Shown in pieces: positions 53,492-62,233 of a DNA stretch of 64,000 nucleotides (positions are counted from its first letter, which is position 1; every line of letters begins with the position of its first letter). The notes under the pieces are model-generated. The model ran no database searches. It was not told the DNA's origin and was given only the letters and a program-made list of their open reading frames with translations. The translations under genes and the position numbers were made by a program. The DNA is taken from positions 186,001 through 250,000 of the forward strand of contig ML978172.1 of assembly GCA_010015745.1 (NCBI GenBank), given 5' to 3'. This stretch comes from Setomelanomma holmii. Taxonomy: Eukaryota; Ascomycota; Dothideomycetes; Pleosporales; Phaeosphaeriaceae.

Positions 53492-53670
53492 CAAATCAAT
53501 CAACTTTGGGGTCTCAGATTGAATTGATTAAGGTTTCTTAGAGGCTCTGATTGGATTGATTAATTTGGTAATTGTGAATGAGGGTCTAGATTGCAGTTTG
53601 ATTGATTTGATTGATCGGATTGTTATCGTATATAGACGTTCCCATACCTAGATTAGTGCTGTAGAGCGTC

Positions 53671-53913
53671 TCAGTCTCGTATATTGTATTGAATCGTGAT
53701 GCCCTCGTCAATAACGTCGTCGTCGTCGTCGCCCGCCCCTGGGGGCTTGAAGCCAGCTCTTACCCACGACCTGACTAGATGTATTGCCGCCAGCAATTGT
53801 GGCCCCATATTACGCCTCTTAGGCTCTAGGAGGTCGCCAAGCTCGCTAAACATACGCTTACAGTTGCAGCTTAAGGCTGGGATTGTGAGTATATTGAGCG
53901 CAAAGCGCGACAA
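53671..53913 (-). pseudogene. hAT dimerisation domain, fragment 2
   Basis: FALNILTIPALSCNCKRMFS followed by ELGDLLEPKRRNMGPQLLAA matches the dimerisation block of the hAT at 14127-14465. After it comes a Pro/Gly/Asp tail (GAGDDDDDVIDEG). Upstream stops cut it from the core. Confidence 0.85.
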
Positions 53914-54941
53914 CTCTAGGTACTTTTAGCATAGCTTGTACCAGTACGTTACAGGATTAAGACCCTTGTCGTACTGCTCCTGCGTCTACTTTAGCTTGTA
54001 TCTCTTCCAGCGTTTGTACTCATTAAGGTTCTCCTTGCGGTTGCGATCAGCGTCAGCAATCGCAGCAATTGAGTTGCTAATACTGCTTAAAGCAGGCGCC
54101 TTTAGGCAAGATGACTGCTGCAAGGGCCCCTTGTACATCGCCTATAGCCGCTGAAAGCCAGCGTTAGCAGCCTCGAGCCACCCAGGTTTGCTGGCCCAGC
54201 TAGTCTCGCAGTAGTTCTTGTAGTATGGATAGAGGCAGACAGCGGCGTAGTACGTGGGCGAGTCGTCGAGCTTCTTGTAGTACGCGTTTGCCTTATCCCA
54301 GGCTAATTTGATGTTAATCAACAGGTGATCTTCAGGAGCTTTGTTGTGGGCGTTGTAGTTAACGTTTTTGTATAGCTTGGTGGCCTCCTCAAGGCGCTTA
54401 AGGAGGTGCTCAAATACTGGTATAATCTCATATATAGCGCCAAATCTACCGTGCCTACTACGCCCTTCAAGCAGTTCTGTAGCCGCCTTTAGCGGCTGGA
54501 GGACGTCAATATACTCAGTTATCACCGCCCAGTCAGCTGCTGATAGCCCACCTGACCTCATCTAGGTGGGCGCATCTAGGGGCTTTGTTGCCGCAAACAG
54601 TTGCGATTGCGTCGGCGTCAGCAATTGTATCAACATAGTAAGAGGCGTAGGCATTGAAGGCACTCTAGAGTTTAACGGCGCGCTCAAAGGCGCTAAAGAA
54701 CGAGTTCCAGCGCGTAATAACAGGCTTTACTGGCTCTAGTATAGTCTGTTGCTTGCTGATGGGTAGCTCACAATTCACAGTGTGTTGAAAGTTGCAGAAA
54801 AGGTCGTACTGCTGCGGCGTTTTGATATAATTGATAATATCAATCAGTACACCTAACAGGCCGTGTTTGCGCCACTCTGCCATGTACTGCTGCTCTACCT
54901 GCTTACTTGTTGGCTGTTGCTACTTGCTGCTGCTGCTTGCT

Positions 54942-55011
54942 GTTGCTTGCAAGACGTAAGCAGCAGCCAGCGGCTTCTCGCAGTGGCTGCTGCTTACGTC
55001 TCGCAAGCAAC
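54942..55011. repeat. 28-bp inverted repeat (hairpin) inside the hAT
   Basis: GTTGCTTGCAAGACGTAAGC at 54942 is mirrored by the complement at 54984-55011 with one mismatch over 28 bp and a 14-bp loop. It lies in the low-complexity Gln/Ala part of the frame (GCCLRLASNSKQQQQ), where the normal hAT sequence is not recognisable. It could be a fold-back insertion or an internal duplication-inversion. Confidence 0.6.
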
Positions 55012-55370
55012 AGGTCCCAGTGAGTGCTAGGGTAAGTAGAAGGTAAGAGAGAGGGCTGAATTACGTCTAGGTCATCTGCTGCTGCGGCAGCATTGTCGTA
55101 CGCATCTTTGTTGCTGCCAAATATAATCAATTGGCCAACGAGGTTCAGCGTATGAGGACCGCAACGCAGTTGCTGATGGAGCGGATCAAAGCCGTGTTGT
55201 CGCGCCAACGCAGTAATGGCTGTATCGTTAGAGGTGGCATTGTCAAGTACAAAGTACCCCAGCTTCAAGGAGGAGATACTGTAACTCGTAAGCGTACGGT
55301 TAACAATCTCAGCTATCCGCTCGCCGGTGTGAGCGCCTGCGAGCTGCGGTATAAGCTCGGTTTCTAGGTG

Positions 55371-55647
55371 TGGGTTGAGTTTCTTCTGGTTGTTGATTTT
55401 GGTGTTCCGCGACGCTTGACAGCCTCTATGTCTTCGCAACAACGTCGCTCGCGTTACACCGTACTTATCAGCGATTGCTTGGTACGTAAAGTGTTCTCCT
55501 AGCTCCAGCGATTCGATTTCTGCAATCGCATCATCGATTGGTGCCATGGTGGTTGAAATATCGCGTGTTGAAATTTGGGATGAGTCTGGTGTTTTGGTGG
55601 GGCCCGTACGCTACGCGAATCCGTACGCTACGCGCACGGATACGTTA
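55371..55647 (-). mobile_element. 5' end of a fourth pogo-like element (D), fused to the hAT
   Basis: Minus frame from 55547: MAPIDDAIAEIESLELGEHF, TYQAIADKYGVTRATLLRRH and RGCQASRNTKINNQKKLNPH, the psq-type helix-turn-helix start of the pogo transposases seen at 5545 and 7793. Upstream, CCGTACGCTACGCG occurs twice (55604-55617, 55621-55634), in the same layout as the doubled repeats in the ends of element B, and the terminus reads TAACG like element B. About 60 codons in, the frame switches without a stop to hAT transposase. Only this end of element D is present. Confidence 0.65.
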
Positions 55648-55745
55648 CTTGGGCCCTTGCGGTTACTCCGTAAAATTTCAACGAAATTGCCCGTGCTTCG
55701 CAGGGGCCTACCACCTCAATGCAAATGATCGGCTCAGTGCAACTA
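55648..55745 (+). repeat. Left terminal inverted repeat of element C
   Basis: Matches 58197-58294 reversed; shared core CCTACCACCTCAATGCAAAT. Confidence 0.85.
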
Positions 55746-55820
55746 AACAGCTTTACAATAACAGAGCTCCACCATAACGCGTTGTAATTAGTATTCTAAA
55801 TAAGCCAGATCTTTTTAAAC

Positions 55821-57134
55821 ATGGCCCTAAGTGCATCGAAAATTACTCTGTATGCAGCAGAGGTGGTGGTGCTGAAGGATCATGCAGAAAAGCTGCGCAA
55901 GCACACTAAGCCAAACATCAAAAGTTATGCTACTACCTACAACCTGCCATATTATCGCCTTCTGCGCATGTGCAAAGGTCTCCCTACTCGCAGCGATCGA
56001 CGCCCACCTGCCCACCAGTTGTCAGAAGAGCAGGATCTTGCCCTTGAGCGGTACCTTGATGTGATCAATGCTATTGGCTTTGGAGTCTACAGAGCTTTAG
56101 TGGAGCCACAAGCTAACACGCTACTCATGGATTCGTATACTGGTATAGATGAGGGCCATCAGCAACTTGGGAAGCAATGGGCACGTCGCTGGCTTCAGCG
56201 CCACCCAAAATATAGGCGCGTTAAAGCAAAGCCAATAGAGGTGCAGCGTAAGCTTGCGCAAGAGCCTGAAGCGCTCTGTGGATGGTTTAAGCGGCTTCAA
56301 AGCATGAAAGATGAGCTCGGTATACTGCTAGAGGATGTCTACAACATGGATGAGACCGGCTGTCAAATTGGTGTAGCTACAAGCCAGTACGTTTACAGCA
56401 AAAACGGACGCAAGGTGTTTATCCCCAACGCCAACAACCGCGAGCTTGTTACTCTCGTTAAGTGTATTTGCGCCTCCGGCCATGCTATCGCACCCATGGT
56501 CATCATCAAAGCAGCGACTATCATGGAGCACTGGGTGGTTGATCTACCTGATGACGTGCTCATTAACGTCAGCGATAGTGGCTACAGCAACGACTCGCTC
56601 GCGCTTGACTCGATTAAGCATTTTGACAAGATGACAAGAAAGAGAACTGTAGGCAGATGGCGGCTACTCCTAGTAGATGGGCACGGCTCACATGAGACAA
56701 AGGAGTTCGCTAAGTACGCGGAGGATAATTATATTGTACTCTTTGCTCTACCACCTCATACAACCTACTTACTGCAGCCGCTTGATGTGGGCTGCTTTCA
56801 GCCACTCAAATGGTACCATGGGAGGTGCCTTGACTGGGCTGCTCGAACAGGATCAAAAGACATAAGCAAAGCTGACTTTATGGCTACTGTAGGCGAGATA
56901 CGACGTCTTACCTTTACCCGTAACACTATACTTAGTGGATGGAGGCGTACAGGGCTATTCCCATTCAACCCAGATGTGGTGCTTAGCCACCTAAAACGAG
57001 AGGAAGATTGTGACTCTAGCGCTGAGGAGCGATCTCCTACACCACCGCCAGCAACAGTACAACGAGCTGGTACTCCTACAGTTATCTCATCACCGCCACA
57101 GCTTAGCTCGTCGCCTACAAAAGCCCCTATCTGA
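55821..57134 (+). CDS. DDE_1 (pogo/Fot) transposase, element C, catalytic part
   Basis: 437 residues with no interruption: psq-type HTH at residues 5-55 (SYATTYNLPYYRLLRMCKGL), CENPB/Tc5 HTH at about 66-145 (GKQWARRWLQRHPKYRRVKA), then the catalytic triad: Asp177 (VYNMDETGCQIG), Asp286 (RLLLVDGHGSHETKEFAKYA) and Asp322 (HTTYLLQPLDVGCFQPLKWY), a DD35D arrangement. A Ser/Pro/Thr tail precedes a TGA at 57132-57134. The next frame is in phase and continues, so the stop may be a recent point mutation in a longer protein, or a genuine end. All catalytic residues are intact, unlike in elements A and B. Confidence 0.88.
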   Translation: MALSASKITLYAAEVVVLKDHAEKLRKHTKPNIKSYATTYNLPYYRLLRMCKGLPTRSDRRPPAHQLSEEQDLALERYLDVINAIGFGVYRALVEPQANTLLMDSYTGIDEGHQQLGKQWARRWLQRHPKYRRVKAKPIEVQRKLAQEPEALCGWFKRLQSMKDELGILLEDVYNMDETGCQIGVATSQYVYSKNGRKVFIPNANNRELVTLVKCICASGHAIAPMVIIKAATIMEHWVVDLPDDVLINVSDSGYSNDSLALDSIKHFDKMTRKRTVGRWRLLLVDGHGSHETKEFAKYAEDNYIVLFALPPHTTYLLQPLDVGCFQPLKWYHGRCLDWAARTGSKDISKADFMATVGEIRRLTFTRNTILSGWRRTGLFPFNPDVVLSHLKREEDCDSSAEERSPTPPPATVQRAGTPTVISSPPQLSSSPTKAPI

Positions 57135-57164
57135 AGTTTCCACCGCGTCAAAATAGACCTTGAG

Positions 57165-58118
57165 ATGGCGCAGCTTGTGCGTCAACCGCCAGCGCAAGAC
57201 GCAACAACAGAACCAGAGAACCCTGAGCCCGGCAATACAGCGTTTCATACACCAAAAACAGTCCGTCAAATTCAGCTGCAAGCTCCGTTTGTCTATGCTG
57301 CGCTGCGGCAGCATCTCCCCTGCAACATGGCGGCTGGAGTCATCCGTCATCTTTGTGGAGCCTCAGCGCTTGTGCGCATTGCAGAGGGCTTGCAGTGCAA
57401 GCTACGCCGTACAAAGGCAGCAGAACTTGCTAAAGATGAGCGCCGACGTCGTAAAAAACGTGCCTTAGAGGTCAAAGGTGGCCCCATCTACTCACAAGAC
57501 GCAAGGCGGATGGTGTGCCAGCGCAAGGTGGACAACGTCGTGCGTCTGGAGGCTGAGCTTGAATGTAAGCCCCTTTGCAAAGTTACTAAAATCGCTAATA
57601 AATGGAAGCGGTTGTTGCCTACAGTAAGGAATTGGAGCAACAAGTATTGTAAGCGTAGGGCAGAGGGCGTCAGCGTCCAGCGCGCATGCGCCTACTGTCA
57701 ACATGCCGCTAACGACGACAACTACAACACTACGGCTGCAGCAAAGTTGCTGTATATAGTGCAGGATGAGAGCTTTAAGTACATTGAGGGCAGGATAACA
57801 ACAGAACAAACACCAGCTATTGAGGTAGCCTTTGGCATGCGCCGACTTGTTGATCCCTACACTAAAGCAATAGCAGGATGGCAGGATGAGCGCGCTACAC
57901 TGGCTACAATCGCAAGTCAAGACTCTACTTACGCAACACAGACGGATCCTGAAAGAGCTATACGTATTACACACCAAGAACAGTCCATTGCTGTCAAGGT
58001 GGAGCCCGTGATTATCTCAGGCATAGGTGAGGTAGATGACCTTGATAGCATTGGCAGCGACAACAACAGCGACTCTACAAGCGAGGATGAACTACAAAAT
58101 GAATGGGGGCTACAGTAA
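57165..58118 (+). CDS. Second ORF of element C (transposase C-terminal region or partner)
   Basis: 317 residues, in the same reading frame as the transposase and separated only by the TGA plus nine sense codons before this ATG. Notable parts are NTAFHTPKTVRQIQLQAPFV (TPKTxR is usual at the C-terminal side of pogo transposases), a Lys/Arg block (KAAELAKDERRRRKKRALEV), a Cys-X2-His-like group (RACAYCQH) and an acidic end. It is best read as the C-terminal domain of a transposase of about 765 residues. Read-through of the TGA or re-initiation would be needed to express it. Confidence 0.6.
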   Translation: MAQLVRQPPAQDATTEPENPEPGNTAFHTPKTVRQIQLQAPFVYAALRQHLPCNMAAGVIRHLCGASALVRIAEGLQCKLRRTKAAELAKDERRRRKKRALEVKGGPIYSQDARRMVCQRKVDNVVRLEAELECKPLCKVTKIANKWKRLLPTVRNWSNKYCKRRAEGVSVQRACAYCQHAANDDNYNTTAAAKLLYIVQDESFKYIEGRITTEQTPAIEVAFGMRRLVDPYTKAIAGWQDERATLATIASQDSTYATQTDPERAIRITHQEQSIAVKVEPVIISGIGEVDDLDSIGSDNNSDSTSEDELQNEWGLQ

Positions 58119-58196
58119 GATGTATATAACCAAGCTGTCAACTTTACGCTCTCTTAAATAACTGCGTTTTATCCATAAATTGTGATCAAAGCTATC

Positions 58197-58294
58197 TAGT
58201 TGCACTGAGCTGATCATTTGCATTGAGGTGGTAGGCCCCTGCGAAGCACGGGCAATTTCGTTGAAATTTTACGGAGTAACCTCAAGGGCCCGAG
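58197..58294 (-). repeat. Right terminal inverted repeat of element C
   Basis: Reverse partner of 55648-55745. Confidence 0.85.
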
Positions 58295-58392
58295 TATGCC
58301 TCAGCCTTGTGCCCCAGCTGGACGACAGCGCATAAGCGCCAGGCTGCTGACATTTGGTCGCAAACACCATCATTCAAATTCTAAACCCTAGT

Positions 58393-61300
58393 ATGGCTTC
58401 TTCAGTCTTTTTCGGCAACGCAAACAACGGCTTCCAAGCGGGCACTATCTACGGCCCGGTGAACACCACGTTCCACCTGCCACCTGGTGAGTTGCGGGGC
58501 TGCCCTAGCTGTGTAGGCCCGAGCAAGCGCTAACAGACCCCTGCCTCAGAACGACCAGAAACTCCACCACCCCCATCGATCCTTATACCTTTTGTCCGCG
58601 ACGCCGACTTTGTCGAGCGAGGTACGACGCTCGGCCAGCTCCAGCAGAGATGCGCTGCGCCGGACGCGCGGGCTGCGCTTGTTGGCCTAGGCGGCGTGGG
58701 GTAAGCAGACGCCTGCTCAACCAGCACTATGCGTTAACGGCAGAGAAGCAAGTCGCAGCTCGCCATCGAGCATGCCTACCGCACCCACAAGGAGTCGCCT
58801 GACACGTGGGTGTTCTGGGTGCACGCCAGCAACGCCGATCGATTCAGGGAGAGCTACCGCAGCATTGCCGATCGGGTCAAGATCGCTGGGCGGCAAGATC
58901 CGCAGGCGAACATATTCAAGCTGGTGCACGACTGGCTGTGCGACTGCAAGCAGCGTTGGCTGCTCGTGCTGGACAACGTAGACGACGCTCACTTTCTTCT
59001 TAGCGGTCAGGCAGGCGGCGATGGCCAAGGCCAAACCACCAATGCACAGGTCATTCGGAAGCCGCTGCGCGAGTATCTTCCCCACTGCGAGCGCGGTTCT
59101 ATCATCGTCACGACGCGGCATGAAGCGGCCGCCTTGAAGCTGGTTGAGCGGCGCGACATTGTTCGTGTCAAGCCAATGGATGAGGCAGAGGGCTTAGCGC
59201 TGTTTAAGAAGAAGTTAGGACTGCAGGGCAATAACAGCGGTGTTGCCGAGCTCGCAGCAGTGCTCGAGTATATGCCGCTCGCCATTGTGCAGGCAGCTGC
59301 GTACATCTTGCAGAGAGCGCCGCAATACTCTGTAGCCAAGTACCTGGACGAGTACAGGAAGAGCGAGCGTAAGCGAACCAGCCTCCTTAACTACGACGAA
59401 GGACACCTTCGTCGCGACTGGGAGGCCAAGAACTCGATCATTGTCACGTGGCAGATCTCGTTCGAGTATATACAGCAGACACGGTCGTCAGCAGCGGACC
59501 TGCTCTCGCTTATGAGCTTCTTCGACCGACAAGGTATTCCAGAGGATCTACTCCGGCCCCGCACCGAACGTCAAGAAGCCGAGACCAACCAGACAGAGAA
59601 AGCAGAAGATGATGGAGATAGCAATTCAGAGGACGATGTATCGCAGTCTAGCGCGGGCGATGACGAGTTTGGAGACGATGTGGTGGTGCTGCAAAGCTTC
59701 TGCTTTATATCTACTGATGCTGGTGGGACTATGTTTGAAATGCATGCACTAGTGCAGCTGGCGACCCGGAAGTGGCTTGAAAGTACAAGCAAGCTTGAGC
59801 AATGGAAGCAGAAGTTTGTCAGCAATCTTTGTGCAGCGTTTCCGACTGGAGAGTACGAGAACTCGGCAGCATGTCAGGCACTCTATGCACATGCTAAGGC
59901 CGCTAGAGAGCAGCAACCTAAAGACGAGTCGTCGATAGCAGAGTGGGCGACGGTGCTCTACCGTGCAGCGTGGTTTGCAGAGAGGTCAGGAAACATTGCT
60001 GATGCTGAGACGCTAGCTATAAAGGCAATGAAAGCACGGAAGAAGGTGCTAGGGCAGGGGCACGAGGATACACTGTGGAGTGTAGCTATGGTTGGGTTAG
60101 CATACAGGCTTGGAGGCCGATGGGACGATGCGGAAGAGCTGTTTGTGCAAGTAATAGAGACGAGCAAAAAGAAGCTGGGAGCGGACCATCCTGACACGCT
60201 GACCATCATGGCTAATCTAGCGTTGACTTACCAGAACCAAGGGCGGTGGGATGCAGCGGAAGAGCTGGAGGTGCAAGTGATAGAGACGAGCAAGAAGAAG
60301 CTAGGAGCGGATCATCCTCACACGCTCACTGGCATTGGCAATCTAGCCTCGACTTACCAAAGTCAAGGACGGTGGAAGGAGGCGGAAGAGCTGGAGGTGC
60401 AAGTGATGGAGATGCGCAAGAAGAAGCTGGGAGCGGACCATCCCTCCACGCTGACCAGCATGGCCAATCTGGCCTCAACTTACCGGAATCAAGGGCGGTG
60501 GGATGCAGCAGAAGAGCTGTTTGTGCAAGTGATGGAGACAAGCAAAAAGAAGCTAGGAGCGGACCATCCTTCTACACTGACCAGCATGGCCAATCTNNNN
60601 NNNNNNNNNNNNNNNNNNNNNNNNNNNNNNNNNNNNNNNNNNNNNNNNNNNNNNNNNNNNNNNNNNNNNNNNNNNNNNNNNNNNNNNNNNNNNNNNNNNN
60701 NNNNNNNNNNNNNNNNNNNNNNNNNNNNNNNNNNNNNNNNNNNNNNNNNNNNNNNNNNNNNNNNNNNNNNNNNNNNNNNNNNNNNNNNNNNNNNNNNNNN
60801 NNNNNNNNNNNNNNNNNNNNNNNNNNNNNNNNNNNNNNNNNNNNNNNNNNNNNNNNNNNNNNNNNNNNNNNNNNNNNNNNNNNNNNNNNNNNNNNNNNNN
60901 NNNNNNNNNNNNNNNNNNNNNNNNNNNNNNNNNNNNNNNNNNNNNNNNNNNNNNNNNNNNNNNNNNNNNNNNNNNNNNNNNNNNNNNNNNNNNNNNNNNN
61001 NNNNNNNNNNNNNNNNNNNNNNNNNNNNNNNNNNNNNNNNNNNNNNNNNNNNNNNNNNNNNNNNNNNNNNNNNNNNNNNNNNNNNNNNNNNNNNNNNNNN
61101 NNNNNNNNNNNNNNNNNNNNNNNNNNNNNNNNNNNNNNNNNNNNNNNNNNNNNNNNNNNNNNNNNNNNNNNNNNNNNNNNNNNNNNNNNNNNNNNNNNNN
61201 NNNNNNNNNNNNNNNNNNNNNNNNNNNNNNNNNNNNNNNNNNNNNNNNNNNNNNNNNNNNNNNNNNNNNNNNNNNNNNNNNNNNNNNNNNNNNNNNNNNN

Positions 61301-61853
61301 NNNNNNNNNNNNNNNNNNNNNNNNNNNNNNNNNNNNNNNNNNNNNNNNNNNNNNNNNNNNNNNNNNNNNNNNNNNNNNNNNNNNNNNNNNNNNNNNNNNN
61401 NNNNNNNNNNNNNNNNNNNNNNNNNNNNNNNNNNNNNNNNNNNNNNNNNNNNNNNNNNNNNNNNNNNNNNNNNNNNNNNNNNNNNNNNNNNNNGAAGAGC
61501 TGGAGGTGCAAGTGATGGAGACTCGCAAGAAGAAGCTAGGAGCGGACCATCCACACACGCTGACGAGCATGAACAACCTAGCTTTAACATGCATCAACCA
61601 GGGCCGATGGGACTATGCGGAGAAGCTGCAGGTGCAGGTGATGGAGGCTCGTAAGAAGAAGCTGGGAGCAGACCATCCAGACACGCTGACCAGCATGGCC
61701 AATCTGGCCTTCACGTGGAAAGCACAAGCTCGGAGTGCAGAGGCTATAGTCTTGATGAGGCAGTGCGTACAACAGCGTCAGCAAGTGCTAAAAGCTGGTC
61801 ACCCCGATCTTACGTTGTCTTTAAGAGTCCTAGAACGGTGGGAAGTGGAGTGA
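58393..61853 (+). CDS. NB-ARC-TPR NOD-like receptor (STAND protein)
   Basis: Exons 58393-58486, 58550-58700 and 58749 onward (introns of 63 and 48 bp). Exon 1 encodes MASSVFFGNANNGFQAGTIY and GPVNTTFHLPP, a short N-terminal motif of the GxxNxGxQxGxxxGPV type found on fungal NLRs and compared with amyloid-forming Ses_B/sigma motifs (from memory). NB-ARC: ALVGLGGVGKSQLAIEHAYR (P-loop across intron 2), WLLVLDNVDDAHFL (Walker B), ERGSIIVTTRHEAAALKL (RNBS-B) and EYMPLAIVQAAAYI (GLPL-like). An acidic linker follows, then 42-residue kinesin-light-chain-type TPRs (GRWDAAEELxVQVxETxKKK, LGADHPxTLTSMANLAxTY). An N gap (60597-61493) interrupts the array, and the frame after the gap is offset. The end QVLKAGHPDLTLSLRVLERW is intact. 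Likely role: non-self recognition and programmed cell death. Confidence 0.88.
60115..61735 (+). repeat. 126-bp tandem TPR repeats, collapsed at an assembly gap
   Basis: Four near-identical units precede the gap (starting about 60115, 60241, 60367, 60493) and two or more follow it (about 61500-61735). Each unit is 42 codons. Neighbouring units differ mainly at a few positions (for example the residue after HP and the Val/Met before ET). High similarity at the DNA level is the probable reason for the gap. Confidence 0.85.
60597..61493. other. Assembly gap in the TPR array
   Basis: 897 N, a multiple of three, yet the coding frame before (position modulo 3 = 1) and after (modulo 3 = 0) do not agree. 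The stated length is therefore an estimate or sequence is missing. Confidence 0.95.
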
Positions 61854-62095
61854 GCAGACACAGATGTAGATTACACGGTTAAGGATATGTTGCTCAGGAG
61901 GACGAAAAGCACAACTGCGCTAGACCTGTTTTACATACATGTGTGCCTCGTAATCGCACGCTAGCTTACTTAGAGCTAGTAGATCTTGATACTCTTCGAT
62001 TGGCTGAATCTAGCAAGGGGTACCCTGAGCTAACAAGGATCTTACAGAATCGCCTCTTGCGCAAAGGGTGAGGGCGGTTTTGCAAGGTACTGTAC
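61854..62095 (+). repeat. NLR 3' flank shared with the inverted copy
   Basis: Corresponds to 52375-52685 on the minus strand. Similarity ends at TTTTGCAAGGTACTGTA, the point where LINE 5' sequence may start. Confidence 0.7.
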
Positions 62096-62233
62096 ACGGC
62101 TGAGAAGCACTGTAGTGCAGTCGGAAAACCACCCGATCATCGAGGAGCATTGTACGACTTGCGAGCGACGACTGCAAAATATCCGAACTTCTACTTTGAC
62201 TGAATGAGCTTGCGATCTGGTTGGGCAAGAGAG

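Larger units (their letters stand above)
53084..55370 (-). mobile_element. hAT transposon fragment 2, carrying a TRIM-like element
   Basis: The left end CAGTTGTCAACAATCAA is related to the end of the hAT in PAD1 (CAGAGTTGTCAACAAGCAA). It is followed by sub-terminal ATTGATT-type repeats (53492-53630). Minus-strand transposase pieces are found at 55370-54903 (HTGERIAEIVNRTLTSYSIS, YFVLDNATSNDTAI: first catalytic Asp), 54883-54665 (VKPVITRWNSFFSAFERAVK), 54561-54142 (EYIDVLQPLKAATELLEGR) and 53913-53671 (LNILTIPALSCNCKRMFSEL, dimerisation domain). Stops separate them. The right end is missing; the ORF runs into the N-terminus of a pogo element. Confidence 0.8.
55648..58294 (+). mobile_element. 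Pogo-like DNA transposon C, nearly intact
   Basis: About 98-bp inverted ends (55648-55745 and 58197-58294) start CTYGGGCCCTTGMGGTTACT, with a few mismatches. TA stands on both sides (55646-55647 and 58295-58296). Between them is one long frame in two parts (55821-57134 and 57165-58118) separated by a single TGA. The left TA is the terminal TA of element D; the right TA lies 97 bp before the NLR start codon. Confidence 0.88.

Noticed and set aside
58810..61515. A 901-codon frame running through the N gap
   Set aside because: The frame through N is meaningless: the true C-terminus is in another frame after the gap, and the gene starts further upstream in two short exons.
60115..61735. A CRISPR-like array, because of regular 126-bp repeats
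   Set aside because: The repeats are coding TPR units in a eukaryotic gene without unique spacers.
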